A stretch of DNA of 64,000 nucleotides. Origin: Macquaria australasica (lineage: Eukaryota; Chordata; Actinopteri; Centrarchiformes; Percichthyidae). The first letter of the stretch is position 1, and each line of letters starts with the position of its first letter. Below the pieces are notes generated by a model. It was not told where the DNA came from and made no database searches. It saw nothing but the letters and a program-made list of their open reading frames with translations. The translations under genes and the position numbers were made by a program. Positions 46,899 to 60,348 of the stretch are shown piece after piece. The stretch is taken from positions 2,587,501 to 2,651,500 of the forward strand of contig SEMN01000010.1 in assembly GCA_005408345.1 (NCBI GenBank), read 5' to 3'.

Positions 46899-49800
46899 GA
46901 TCTACAACCGAGCAATAGTTAGCCAGACAGCGTGAGCGACCGCCGCTTCTTCTTCCTGTGCTCTGCGAGGTCACAGACACACCGAGGACTCATGGGATGC
47001 AGGCGGACAAGCCGTGGGGCTGTGTGTAGTTGTAGTACGACAGTAGCATTTTGTAGTCCAAACATCATCTCAGAGAACCTGTGAAGTGCGATAGGCTACA
47101 TGATCCCGTTTCATCTTGCCTACAGCAGTCCAGTTTAGTAGCCTAATTCTCCAGGATTGCGCCAATGATGCATTGTAGTCTCAATGAAGGGCAAACCAAC
47201 AAAAACAAGGGGAACTGCCTGATTTTCCCGGTCAATAATCCATATTAAACTACTTGAATAATCTGTTATAGCCTACTTTTTCCCTTTCTATAATTTATAC
47301 TGGGTGCAGGTTATAGGCTACCACACAGATTATTCATTTGAATATGTGTTTTAAGCTTTATTTGTGATGTGAACTTCATCAAAAGAAAAACAGGAAATCT
47401 GAGATCATTTTAAAATAATTTAAATAGCAATTGTACCAAATGTTTTTGAATCTTGAAAAAATACAAAAAGTATTAATTTGTCTGTGTGCAGGTTGACTGC
47501 AGCCACCAGGCGGCGGCGCTGCTGACTCTCCATAAATCCATATTCCTGCCCATTCTTGTACTGTACAGAAAAATTACCACTTGAAATAAAAATGCTGTAT
47601 GTACCTCTGCGCATAAACATTATATTTTGCTGAAAGACTTTGTGGAAAATACTTATGGCTGTCATAGGCTGACAGTGCTGCAATGTAGTTAGTGTCAATA
47701 GTGAGGGCTTTTTCTTTTCAAATTGCGTACCATTTTCAGCCCCAACACCAACACAACACTTCATCACTGTGGATTTATCATATAAGTTTGAGTGTGTGTT
47801 TGTGCCTTTGCCTTCCTCTCTGTCCCATTTCAGAGCTTTGTGTTGGTCTGTCTGAGCCTAACTATTCAATTTGCGCCCAAGGCCATCTGTCCTAAAACTG
47901 TGACCAGCACTGAACAGTTTTCAAAGTCAACTGTATTTAGCTGGTTAGAGGGAAGCCTGTGTAATGAAGAGCCCCGTCCTTACAGCAACGTAGACCTTTG
48001 ATAGGACAACTATTCCCTCATGAGGTGTTCTATAATTCAAGGACTGACTTTCTATAATTCAAGGACTGACTTTCATTCTGTTTTTGGAGTTGTATCAAAG
48101 TAAAAAGTAACATTTTGAACAGTTTTTAATTTATAATATATAGTAAATTAAGAATGAAATATGTAGTAATTCTATGTACATTTTGATCCGTCCAGCTTGA
48201 GCTTAAAACATGTTGCTGCCCTCAAAATAATCCATTCTACACTGACACAGTAGCTTGTTTTGAAAAGCCATAAAATCAATTTTGCCATTCAACTAGGATA
48301 CATGTGATGATGAGATACAATAACCTTGTATATTGCATGTGGGCTGTGTCTCTCCTCAATGACCCAGCAGATATTATTGTTTTGGAAAGGGGGAAAGGGG
48401 GCTACTGACAGAGATTACAATAAGGATGTCTGATCTTCTAGCTATTCCTGACTCTGTCAGTTATTCCTGTAAAATGTGCCTGCTATTGTTAGCACAGCCT
48501 GGCTTATAGTTTTAGTCGCTGCCACTAGATGTATGGAAACCTGTGACCACTGAGACATGTCTATGCTCCTATAGTGAAGTGTTTGAATGGATGAAATCTT
48601 TACAGATAAACTACATAAATACACCAGATGATTCCAGTTAGATCATTTAATCAGATTAACTTCAGACACTCATGCAGGTACATGTTATTTATACAATTGG
48701 TTGTTAATCATTTTGTTCTCTGGCTACTTGGTCTGGGTTCCAAAAAGTATTTTGTAATACTATTTAGCAGATTTGTGACACACACATACACATACAGAAG
48801 AGAAAGTAAGTTGAATCAGTTGTAGTCTGTTCGTCTAGTCCTCCAACTAGATTTGAAACACAACATAGGTATTGTTTGTCTCAATTTGTTTGCACTTCTT
48901 CACATTTCAGGCTGCGATTTGTTCTTCTTATTGTAACGTACAACCACTGTAAAGAATTTAAAGATGTCTCAAAAGATGTTAGTTTGGCTAATCCCTCTGG
49001 ATCTGTAATCTGATTACTGAATTATTTTATTATTATTTGCATGGAAGATTTGTATATTCTACCATCATGTAGGCATATACAAAGAGTACTTATCGTTTTG
49101 TTGGTCATTTGTGTTCATGTGCGACCTTAATTGGCTCCCATTTTGGAAAAACAACAGATTACTGTAATCTTGTTCCCAGTCATGATCTGAGGTTACATGA
49201 CAAAGCATCTTTCATTTTAAGAAATTCCTGTAGCTGAAAACTTGAAGCAAAAAAACTTTAAAAAGTGGTTATCAGTCTAACATTTACTTTCAGTTTATAC
49301 ATCATTGCCATGTCATTTTTTAATGCAAACAAAGTGTTATAATACATGCATACATTTACAAAATTGTAGGACCAGATAAATCATTGAAGTGGTAACTTTA
49401 AATAGCATGTTTAGTACAGCCTATTTTTCTTATGTCAGTTTCAGAGCACTCTGATGACTTGTAATGGACTTTCCAGGCACCATAAGACTCCTCTATGACT
49501 CTATAGCATCTTTATCATATTTAATGTTGGTAATAATTTCTCTCTTCAATTCCTTGAAAGTGTAGAATAAATAACATAATATCAGTTTTTCTGAGTCAGA
49601 TTTTCTCATCCTGAGTAGCTCTGCACAATTTATATAAAAAAAAACTCATTGTAGTACAACTTCATATAATATGTGCTCACGAATATTTTGGTTCCAACTT
49701 GTGCGAATGTTGCTTTTTCCGGTTGCTAAATTGTGTACACACAGTTGAGTTTCTCTCATATCAGAATTGTTCTCGACAATTTTAATAAAAAGTACCTGTG

Positions 49801-50159
49801 AAAATAAAGACAAGAAAAAAGATTCAGTAGTACCCAGTGTAATATGAAAAGATATGCTCCCTCTCTGTCCTGTATTCCACCAGCCCCAGGCTCACAGCGT
49901 ACAGCAGTGGACAGGATAGCCTGCACTCCATAATTATTGACAGGTTTGATGTAGTCAGCGAGTGGAAAGTATGGGGAAATTGGAGTTTCACTTGTCTACC
50001 CCCAGGCCCATGACTGTAATGGAAAGATTAAAAGCAGTGGTCACCACCCACCCAGTGCCAAAATACTAGACGTTCCTGTCTGACTCCCGCCTCTCTGCTT
50101 ATTCCCATCATCTCCATTTTTACTTTCTCCCAGCCGCATTGAATAGATTATAGGGGATT
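46899..50159. other. Divergent intergenic region between tomm70 and the LNP1-RING gene
   Basis: The first about 150 bases, CpG-rich with a CATGGGATGC motif near 46992, are the likely tomm70 promoter. A 23-bp tandem duplication (unit TCTATAATTCAAGGACTGAC plus TTT) sits at about 48028-48075. The rest (47.1-50.1 kb) is A+T rich and I see no exons. The divergent arrangement itself matches the human TOMM70/LNP1 pair. Confidence 0.4.
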
Positions 50160-50425
50160 TACTTATTTAAAGACTTGAGCAAAAGCTCTGCACTTTATTT
50201 TTGGATCATCCAAGAATAACACAACTACAGCAGGAGTGGCTGAAGCTCCAGGGGGATCTAATTGAAGTAAGTTACCTTTGCCTTGTGGGACAGTGTTGTG
50301 TAGTAGAACAGCCAGTCAGTCAGAGGCTTAGTAGGTCAGCACAGTGTTGTCGTTACCTTCCGTACTACTCAGCTGGGATCACACTTTCATCTGCTGTACC
50401 GAGAGGCTCCCTGCACAACTCCACC

Positions 50426-53400
50426 ATGTCTCTCAGGCTCCTGCCTGCTTTCATTACGGACAATGATGAGGATGACGATGGTAACTTCACAAAATGGATG
50501 AGCAGTTACTGGGGTCATGGAGCAGAGGCTCGACACTCAAGAGACAGAAAACGCAGTTTCAGAAGACCTTCGAAAACACCAGCTGATCGGAGAGCATCAC
50601 TCCCAACTGTGGTAAGGACCTCCAGGTTTCAGTGGATGCACGCATGGCACTTTGTTCAGTTGTTCAGCGTACAATGTGTATTTGCATTGATATATAAACT
50701 GCAGAAACACTCTTATATACACTCTTAAATACCCATGTCTGACCACAGCATGAAGAGTGTTTTTAAACAGATGTAAACGTATTAATACAACTACCTTTAA
50801 AAATAAATGAACAGAAAAAGACTATTAATCAAAATCCATCAATTGCTAAAAGTTATGTACAGTATATTCAAGTAATAATGTTGAAAAAGAAAGAAAAATA
50901 TGATCTTATTTATATTTTGGCAGACAATGACAGTATACAGAATACTCTGCAGACATGGAAATCCCACACACTGGTATGAGCACTATGCAGGCTACGTAGG
51001 TCTGTTACAGTGTTTAGTAATAGGATGTCCTGAACTGTGATTTGCCTCGACCAATTTCACATCAATATGTCTGCTGATGCACAAGTCTATGATGCTCCCC
51101 AGCACACACTTAAACACATAGACATGCACAGGTAAATATGTTGTTAAAAACTGATCATAAACTGTTCTCCTCCTGGAAACATGAGTTTATTCAACTTCCT
51201 GTACTGTTATTGGGCAACATGCAAAATCCTAACATAAAAACCTACAAAGTACAGAATTAGTAATGCTGTGAGTGACCTGTCTTCAATGTTCTTTATTACT
51301 TTACACCAGCAAATGTTCTGCCACATGCTGACTTAACTAGACTCAGTTCACCGTTGCACATTTAGCCGTTGCTAAAGTAGTGATGTATGTGTGCGTTTTA
51401 AAGATATTACTCAGCATTTATCTCCAAACAAACAAACCATCTTGCAGGAAATCAAATTCTTTTATAAAATGTTTTATGTTTATTTAGTCATGGACTGTTG
51501 CATTCAAGAGCTCTTACACAAATAAGTGGACATGCACTCTAGTGAACAGTGTGCTTCCTAATTCTTTGCTATAAGGTAACTGTCTTGTCACTTGCCTTCC
51601 GTCACTGGGAGGTCAGAGGTCAATGCCATTTTGGAGGTTTACCAATATGTAGACGTATACCCTGTATGTTTGAGATGAGTGCGTGTGCCTAATTTATGTT
51701 TACTGTTTCCATAAAAGCAGTGCTGATGGCATGTTGTCATGTGATAAGAGTTACCCATTTAGAGATCTTTAGTTTTATTCCTTGGGAAACCGAAGAAAAT
51801 CTCCCGAGTTAACTGGCAGGTTATGTGAAACAGAAGCAGCTGACGACACGTGCTCATATAGATTGGCCTCTTGGTGGTGTCAAACAAAGCACCGACGGCT
51901 GCGGCTCGGCTGAAAATTAGATTTTTTTTTTGCCTGTGCTTGCCCCTGCCAACACAGATAATCTGATCCGGAGGAGGAACGAGCCAAATGACTATTAATC
52001 CATAAGGAGACAGATATGCACTGTCATGCAGTCTTTTTAGACACTGTTAACAAACTCAAATACACAATACACTTCAAACCACTAAGCTTTGTCTTGTTCC
52101 TAAAGGGGCACTCCACTGATTTTACACATATCTCAGCTTTAGCTTGGAGACTTTAAGATTATTAAATTAAATCTGCGTTACAAATTGGGGAACGAGGTGG
52201 GCATCTACTTGGTTGGAATGGAGGATCTAACTGTGTGGGAAATGTAGGATCTAGCATCTTTGGAGCTTGACCAAAACTAGAGACTGACAAGTCAGATATC
52301 TCGGCAAGTCAGATATCTCGGCCATCTGCATCACGTCTCTCGTACCCTAACTTTATTTAAGTGTAATATTAAATTGTTGGAGCCCCCTTTAATTAATCCT
52401 TACTTTACGTCATCATCATCTTGGCATAAAGGTGATCACTCTGAATTGTTGATTTTATCATCAGCAGCACCAAAGATTAGCAGTGAGTGATGAGAGAGTG
52501 GGCAACATGTAATAATCTGATTATTGCTGTTGTGTAAATAATCAATGACCCGACTGGCCTATAGTTAAAACTGGTGGGTGCTTTGCTGACATGTTACTTA
52601 AGAATATAAGAGGTGTGATTAACCCCATTCACAGACAAAAGCTCAACATGGTCATCTGTCTGGTTTAATGTTCGTCACAATTTCAGCTGTTATGGGAAAC
52701 ATTGAAACATGACACTATTGTTTCCCTTGAGCTGAGACTGAATCATTGTGGACACATTTTTACGTTGTGTAATAGTACTTTGTGTCCTTCTCTGTGTGGT
52801 CCACAGTCACAATTAGATGCCATGAAGTTGAACAGGCTCCATGCAGCGACAATGGCAGCTGCCCCGAGCCACGTCAAAACGAGGGAGGAGAAGGGGGAGG
52901 TCAGGCCCCACCAGAGAGCTCGTCGGGCCTCCTCAGACGACAACAGCCGTCCCAAGTCAGCCATCCCAGAGAACCGCATCACCACTATCCCCGAGCTCAC
53001 AGAGTCATTCGAGAGGAGACTTTGTCTCCGTGATAAGAAGACCATGTCTACGGTGAGCAGAAGTATTATAAAGTTACTTTCTTTAAGCAGTTTTTACAGT
53101 GTTTTATTTTTACTAGCCCAGTGTGTTGTAGATGATCCACTTAACTGCAGGGTCCTCTAAAGTATGTCACCTTAATGTGCTGACAGGATCATGGACAGGT
53201 TTGAACTGCATGACATTGAACTGCATTTTAAGGATTTCTGGAGAAGAGTCTGTGGCTAAATGTGCATCATATCCAACAAAGATTTCAAAATAAAAGTTGT
53301 TTTATGTTTCTGTTTTGTCATCAGTTTGGACTTCAAACTTCATATCCTTTAGCCCTTTGAAAATATTCGTTTTTTAACAGTACACCTGGTTGTACACAAG

Positions 53401-55409
53401 ACAACATTAATACTGTAGGCCTAAATATACCAGATAAAGATAAATTTACTGTAGTATTACAATTCATTGTGGTCAGAGGTTGAGCTTTAAAAGGAAAGCT
53501 GCTTCTGTCTTTTACAGAGTGATGACGACAAGTTGTGCCTGATCTGTCATGAGGACATGCGGGAGAGCGGAGGGGGAGTTCAAGAGCTGCACTGCACACA
53601 CCGCTTCCACAAAGAGGTAAAAGCATCTTGTATAAGTCAGACACATTGCACGTCTCCTCCTGACTGTGTTTACACTGCCCCGACCTCCCTTAATGCAAAG
53701 TAGTCTTCACTTCCAATCGCAGCATGTCAGGTATCAGATCCAGGGTGCATGAAGGCAGCTCATTCCTGGATATGCATGATGTGTGAAGTGGTATGAAAAC
53801 ATCCGGCCTACACCTGAAACTTATCTCTGTGGAAGCATGGAGCCCTCTAACAGCTTCCCCCTGGTCTGAGGACTTGACACTTACTTATTATGATGTCTCC
53901 GTTTGGGTGCTGAAGGCAGCTCGGAGGTTAGAGCAGTGTCGGCCCCGCAGCTGCAGCGAAGCAGCGGCCTGTCAGGCGAGGAGACTCTTGGACGAGAGGA
54001 GGAAGTCGGCAGACGGGCCAGTCTCCATGGGGAAGGAGCAGCACACGCTCCGTCGCCAGCTGTCCCTGCGGAGACATCGCTGATATCATTATGTGGAAGG
54101 AGGAGGTGATTCATCGGTGGGAAAATGGAGGATTTTTGCACCCATGGGCCAAACATCAGGATTCTCTCCTGAACTTTAACTGCTGTGTGGGGTGACGTTC
54201 AAGTGTTTCAATCTCAGGGCCTTGACTGTGCCTGACCTGATCCTGTAAAACTGAGGGCCCCATCGCTAGGCAAAGCTATGTCAGCTCTGAAGTCATTACA
54301 ACTCTTTCTCCTCAGTGTCAAAAGCCAAATTTAGGAGGATCCATAAATCATAATTGTAAAAACATTTTAAATGTCTTAATTGTCCCCAAAAAAGTTGAAT
54401 AGTTGAAAATTGTTATTAGTAAAAACCTGAGTATAAATATTTGACACAGTGTCCTGCTTGAATGACCAACTGCCACATTGAAATATTATGCTACTTTGGC
54501 AAAGAATATGTGCCTCCATGTAATAGACCTACCACTTTTATGAATGAGATGTATAAGACATTTGCTTCATAGTAGTATATAAAGCATGTCAAGTTGTTCA
54601 CAGGTCATGTGATGGTACTTTATGTTCAGCTATGACTCATTCTAGCCAATATGTTTCTGGTTACATCCATCAAATGATTTTAAATATCACACAAGGAGAA
54701 TATTTTCCAATTTACAACATTTCAAACGCATTTCAGCAGAACTACGATATAAATGAAATAGTGTGAAACGTAAAAGAAGTAGATCTAATTATTTTGTCCC
54801 AGCTGCTGCGATTTGGCTGTGTCCTTCTATTTACTGTTTCCAGTGACGTTATATACTGTAGAATCTGAGGACTTGTAGGATGACTTGTGTTATTTTGAAT
54901 GCTCGGACTTTGTTTTAATGAAGTCCAAAATGATGTGTTTTTGTGTTCAGTCATAACTTCCGTGTTCGTATTTTGTGTTGTAGCAGACAAGAAAAAAAAA
55001 GCCAATAAACAACCAAGGAAATCAATTCTCAAGTTTAAATGTATCTCATAACTATAACTTTTTGGGCTCTTTTATAACTATGCTCCTTCAACAATGCAGT
55101 GAATGTGAAATAGAGTAAAACACGTGACAGCAGAGTCCTCAGGGTTAGCTCGGGGTCAGGGTCAGTGTTGATCCTGTTGTGTATATGCTTTCTGAAGGTC
55201 AGCATGTTGGAAATTACCTCCTGGCATCAGAGAGGGAAATCAATACCTGCAGAAATCCTAAACAAAACAGACACAACAGATGTAATAATCCCTTTTAAAC
55301 TGTGTTTCAGTGCATGGAGCAGTGGCTGTGGAAGAAACAGACGTGTCCCACATGCCGTGTCCACGTGTTCATGCCAAAGCCCGTCTACTGGTCTTCGTCC
55401 CGCACCTAA
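50426..55409 (+). CDS. lnp1: LNP1-like protein with C-terminal RING-H2 domain
   Basis: Coding exons are 50426-50611, 52807-53052, 53518-53616 and 55311-55409 (TAA), all phase 0, giving 209 aa. The first exon contains an acidic run followed by FTKWMSSYWGHG and RRASLPTV, matching the KWMSSFWGH and basic RKTSLP regions of human LNP1 (leukemia NUP98 fusion partner 1). The second ends TESFERRLCLRDKKTMST, matching LNP1's SESFERQLCFR. Exons 3-4 encode a full RING-H2: CLIC, then CTHRFHKEC, then CPTC, with all eight ligands (C-x2-C, C-x1-H-x2-H-x2-C, C-x2-C) and the E2-contact-type W in QWLWKK. Human LNP1 has no RING. Synteny next to tomm70, head-to-head, agrees with orthology. The tail CPTCRVHVFMPKP resembles DZIP3/TTC3-type RINGs. 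The product is inferred to be an E3 ubiquitin ligase. The start is the first ATG in frame; an untranslated exon probably ends near 50271 (GTAAGTT donor). Confidence 0.88.
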
Positions 55410-58150
55410 GTCCCATAATGGACCTGTTCCAACTTACACCTGCCATGCCTGCATGTCCATGTGACCCACTGACCCCCAGACCTCCACCTCACCTCAGTCC
55501 TTCTGCATGAACACCCGCTGCTCCTTGGTCAACATGGGAGGGGGCACTCAAAACAGTACTCGAGGAGGAGACTTTAGACCATCTCCTGTCATGGGAGAGT
55601 TAAGGGCCCCTCATTAGGAGAGAGAAACTACTTTGATGGTCTCACACTGTTTATTTATAAGATTAAAATGTTCTGTGTAAATGAAATGCCCTAATGTGAG
55701 AGGTTTTGTCTTTTTGTCCATATTTTGTTAGTGTAAAAAAAACCCCACTGGATTGAAGCAGCAGTTTTATGAAACAAATTTCAATTTCTCTATAAATTAC
55801 TTTTTGTTTCTTTTTTTCTTTCTGCATTTTTGCACATCTCATTTACCTTAAAGGAAGATTTTGTCCTTTTGCAGAAAGGTCTATTTGCTTTCTTGCCAAG
55901 AGTTAGATGAGGACATCGATACCACTGTCATGTCTGTCTGTAAAACATGAAGCTACAGCCAGCAGCTGGTTAGCCTAGCTTAGCACAAAGACTGGAAACA
56001 GAGGGGAAACCGCCTGGCTCTTCCTGAAATCTCTGCTGGTTGCCTGGCAACTGGTCCCGGCCAAGAAATAGTCCCGTAAATCGTCAAATTGTTGTTTTTA
56101 CACTTCAGTTTTTGTGCAGAGATATAACATGTTAATTAATGAGCTTCAGAGGTGCTGCGAGGATTTTGTTACCTTTTGACAGAGCTAGGCTAGCTGTTTC
56201 CAGTCTTTATGCTAAGCTAAGCTAACCAGCTGTTGGCTGTAGTTTCATATTTTACAGCGTACAGATGTGAGAGTGGTATTGATCTTCTCATCTAACTCTT
56301 GGCAAGAAAGCAGAGAAGCGTATTAACCAAAATGTCGGATCTTGATCAGTTCACTCATATAACTTCTACCATCTGATTGACAGCTCATGATTACTGTGGT
56401 TTCCCTTTACTTTTGAAAAATAAGTATCTTGAAAACAAATTTGAATGACTTAAACCATTTTTATGTTCACACCCTCCTTTGTCCTTTTAATGTTACACAT
56501 AAACTTCAGAGTCTCAGTAGTATGCTGAGTATTTGCATATTCAAACTAATTGTGGCCACAATTTTTGTATGTATTGTAGACTCAGTCCATGTTGATGACA
56601 GAAGTAAATATTGTGGAAGTATCTGATGACAGCATGGACAGAAATGATAGTACTTTCATGATGACTAGCTTTGCTAATCTGAGAGGTGGTGTGTTAATAA
56701 TCTTTACTCTGAAGTTATAAAAGTGAACTCCTTCTGAAACAGTGAGTCTGTCTGTCGTACCTCATTTTCCATCTGCTCCATCTTCCTGCCTTATCTATGC
56801 TGTTGTTTTGTATACAACATATTTTGCATGCAACTGTTGTGTCTCTTTTCCTGCCAAATAAGAGTTCACAGCACGTGCTGAAATGTCCAACAAAATTGGA
56901 CTGCCTGTGTATAAATGTACCCATATAAACAAGCAATTATATAAATCTGATTTTATTTCTAGCTGCTGACAAATAGGTGTCTTTCCATGTATAGGAAGTA
57001 TATCAGTGAAAAAGTGATTTTAATTAATTTACTGACAGTAAATGCTGGTAGTCTACTGTGGTCTTGCTTGAATTTATGTCCAATCAAAATTAATCTGTAC
57101 GATTAGTATAATTATAACTGGGATATATTTGACCTCTTTAAAGAGGTAATGACATCGTAACTAAGCTATATTTATAATAACTTTATTTATATAGCACCTT
57201 TTAAAAACAGAGTTTACAAAGTGCTTCGACAGACAAAGCAAAAGCAGCATACCCAGAAAGCAATATAACAACAGAAAGCCAAACAGTAAAGCAAACAAAA
57301 GCGAGATAAAAATTAATGATCAATAAATAAAAATAAAAATAATTGAAACAGTAAAAAGTTAAAAAGAAAATGAAGCAAAACAAAAGCAAGATAAAAAAAT
57401 AATGATCAATAAATACAAATAAAAATAATTTACTGTCCTCTCTGAGAGTTACAAATGAGTGTTTTTGGATTGTCTTTCATCCATGACATATTAAACATTT
57501 TATTGATGTCCTACATTTTAAAAGATTTTTACTCCGCACCAAAAATACAGAATAGCTGTGTAAAGCCAGCTCCACACTGCCAAGGCTTTGAAGGATGAAG
57601 TGACACTACGACCAACACACAACAAGCCAGAAGCAGCGTCAGCCTTCAGCTGCTACGTTCACTGCTTCCCTGAGAACAAACTGGTGACACACAGCGCTGT
57701 TTTCCACTGTTGCGGTCTTGCACTCTTAAATAAAGACACACTGATGTGACACTCCCTTGCTGAATGTGGTTTTCTTTCAACAAACGTACACTTTTCTGTG
57801 TCTGAATATATCATTTGCAGTAGTTATCTCACTTCATTATGCTTTCATTGTTCAGATAATAACCCTGCAGCCAGTAACGAGGCCAATAATAACAAGGATT
57901 CAAAGGTGTTCAAATCCCATAATAACAATGGCAACACCATAATAGATCTTTCTCAAGGCAGGCATTTTGGCTTAGCAGGTAAAGCACAGGCGTAACTAAT
58001 AATATTAGTGATGGCTCCATTCCATTTTGGTGTGCCAGTAAGTCAGCATGCACAATATCAAAGCCCAACTAAATGTAATGCAGTCATTTTAAATGTTATT
58101 ATTAACACCTGTGTTTAAAAAATGTAGCTATTGTTTCCATTGTAATATAT
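55410..58150. other. Downstream of LNP1-RING: 3' UTR and gene-poor A+T-rich sequence
   Basis: The first few hundred bases are the likely 3' UTR. The stretch contains the family 1 MITE at 55852-56340. At 57280-57430 two near-identical A-rich blocks (AAACAAAAGCRAGATAAAAA, then AATGATCAATAAATA) form a local tandem duplication. One end of the 20046-type repeat is at 57983-58075. No exon is convincing. Confidence 0.4.
55852..56340. mobile_element. Inverted-repeat MITE, family 1 copy b
   Basis: The arms match as reverse complements over about 90 bp: TTGCTTTCTTGCCAAGAGTT, AGATGAG, GATACCACT, GAAGCTACAGCC and CAGCTGGTTAGC at the left, and the same blocks on the minus strand at the right. The central TATGCTAAGCTAAGCTAA is shared with the copy at 26658-27045. 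Confidence 0.8.
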
Positions 58151-58738
58151 ACTGTGAGTGGTTCAGATGGTGCTACATCTAATGCTGCAGCACGTTTACT
58201 GACAAGAACCAGAAAAAGAGATCATATTTCTCTGATACTAGCTTCTCTACACTGACTCCCTGTAAAATCCAGAATAGAATTTAAAATCCTTCTCCTCACC
58301 TTCAAAGCCCTTAATGGTCAGGCACCATCATATCTTAAAGAGCTCATAGTACCCTATTACCCCACTAGAGCACTGCGCTCCCAGAATGCAGGGTTCCTTG
58401 TGGTTCCTAGAGTCTCTAAAAGTAGAATGGGAGCCAGAGCCTTCAGCTATCAAGCTCCTCTCCTGTGGAACCAGATCCCAGTTTGTGTACGGGAGGCGGA
58501 CAACCTCCTCACATTTAAGAGTAGGCTTAAGACTTTCCTCTTTGATAAAGCTTATAGTAGGGCTGACTCAGGTGACCCCTGAGCCCCCCCTTAGTTATGA
58601 TGCTATAGGCCTAGACTGCCGGGGGACTTCCTATGATGCACTGAGCTCCTTTCTCCTCCTCTTCCTCTCCATCTGTACGCCCTCATATCCCATCAATGCT
58701 TGTTACTAACTCAACGTCTTCCCGTAGTTGTGTGCTCT

Positions 58739-58769
<31 letters not shown>

Positions 58770-59283
58770 CCCCCTTCTGTTGCTTTCTGCAGGTATTTCT
58801 GCCTCCGGAGCTGTAGAGTCTGGGTCTGTGGTTGCAGCCACCTGCTGCCCCCGTGCTCCTGCTCTGCACCCGCTGCTGCTATTACTGTTACTGCTCTTAT
58901 TATTAGTATTACTATTATAATAATGCTCTTAATATTATTTCTGTTAATATTAACATCAATACCATTACCACAACTATTACTTTACATCCCTATGTGGAAC
59001 TGTATTGTACTACTGTATGTTCTCTTTCCTCCTGCCCCCCCCTCAACCCATCCGGTCGAGGCAGATGACCGCCCACCTTGAGCCTGGTTCTGCTCGAGGT
59101 TTCTACCTGTTAAAAGGGAGTTTTTCTTTGCCACTGTCGCCTAGTGCTGCTCATGGTGGGAATTGTTGGGTCTCTGTAAATATAAAGAGTCGGTCTAGAC
59201 CTGCTCTATTCGAAAAAGTGCCCTGAGATAACTTTGTTATGATATGGCGCTATATAAATAAAACTGAACTGAATTGAATTGAA
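58150..59283 (+). pseudogene. 3' end of an L2-type LINE (dead)
   Basis: The frame encodes the C-terminal tail typical of fish L2 elements: LPVKSRIEFKILLLTFKALN, YLKELIVPY, then PLLWNQIPVCVREA and LLTFKSRLKTFLFDKAY. The tryptophan before LPVKS is replaced by TGA at 58253-58255, so the copy is inactive. The 3' end is GGCGCTATATAAATAAA followed by a degenerate (TGAAT)n tail at about 59255-59285. It also holds a CT microsatellite (58737-58769). Confidence 0.85.
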
Positions 59284-59654
59284 CTGTTTAACTGTTACAA
59301 TATGTCCTGTTCTGAGTTTGTCCTATGTGTTTCATGTTAATTCTTAATATGGAATTAATTATACAGCAGATAATGTAGGGAAAACTTTCTATATGTTATA
59401 CATTGTATATGCTGATTCCAGTATGTTTGACTCAGTATGTTTAAAGGTGCAGTGCAGAGTTTTCTTGTAAAGTTTATGTTCAAAGCTAGCACATTGCTTC
59501 GTTTTTTTGTTTTTTTTGACGCATTACTGCTACTTGTAGATCAGTGGAATAGCATGAAAGTGATGGCAGGAATGTGCATTGCTTGTGCATGTACATGTGC
59601 ACTACATGTACGAGAACAAACAAAACGGGGACCCACTTGTTAAAACATTGCTCT

Positions 59655-60348
59655 AGAGCAGTCTTTCCCAAACGTGACCCAAAATGGGTCATGGACCCGT
59701 TTTTATTGGGTCGCCAATTGGCAGAGTAAAATGCATAACAATGCAATGATATGTAAATTCAAACGCTGGTCTGTTCAGCTCAAATGCTGTGTGCTACGCA
59801 CGTACTCATAGAACTGGAGTTACATCCAATAACTTTTTTTTGTTATGCTGGTCTGTTCAGCTGAGATGCTGTGTGCGGGGCTGTTTACCCCCCCCACCCC
59901 CCCTCACAAACATGGACCTGAAACGTATTCGTGCTCTCTGACTGAGGTAATGTTGAGTGTTAGCTGCGATTGACTCGCGGGCTTGTCCCTAATGTGGATT
60001 AGGCAGCAAAGCGCATTTATTCAACATTGTTTTGATGGTGGAAGAGTCAGTAATGTGTGTGTTATGTTTGTATTAACATAGCTAGTGTGTATGTGTGTTA
60101 GTTTCTGGACAAATGTAAGAAATTCCGTGTGTGTGTGTGTATATGACTAATGTGGTGGTGACAAGTGAGAGTGGTGATTTTTAATGGTAATATCGTCTCT
60201 GTCATCTACCTCTCTGTCTCATTCAAGGCATCCATGGTTTGTTATGTTCTTTATTAGTAGTTTATAAATTCATGATGTATTTTTGTAAGTTTGGGTCCCT
60301 GGGAGAAACCAAAGAAAAAGTTGGGAACCTCTCCACAGGGTGCCTTTA
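59655..60348. mobile_element. Possible hAT-like element remnant
   Basis: The left boundary CAGTCTTTCCCAAACGTGAC followed by CCAAAATGGGTC, and the right boundary GTTGGGAACCTC, resemble the hAT-type termini seen elsewhere. They match poorly to each other. Flanks give no target duplication, so this is tentative. Confidence 0.35.

Noticed and set aside
50201..50425. Upstream extension of the LNP1-RING frame before ATG 50426
   Set aside because: There is no ATG in the extension, and a GTAAGTT donor near 50271 suggests that part is a spliced 5' untranslated exon.
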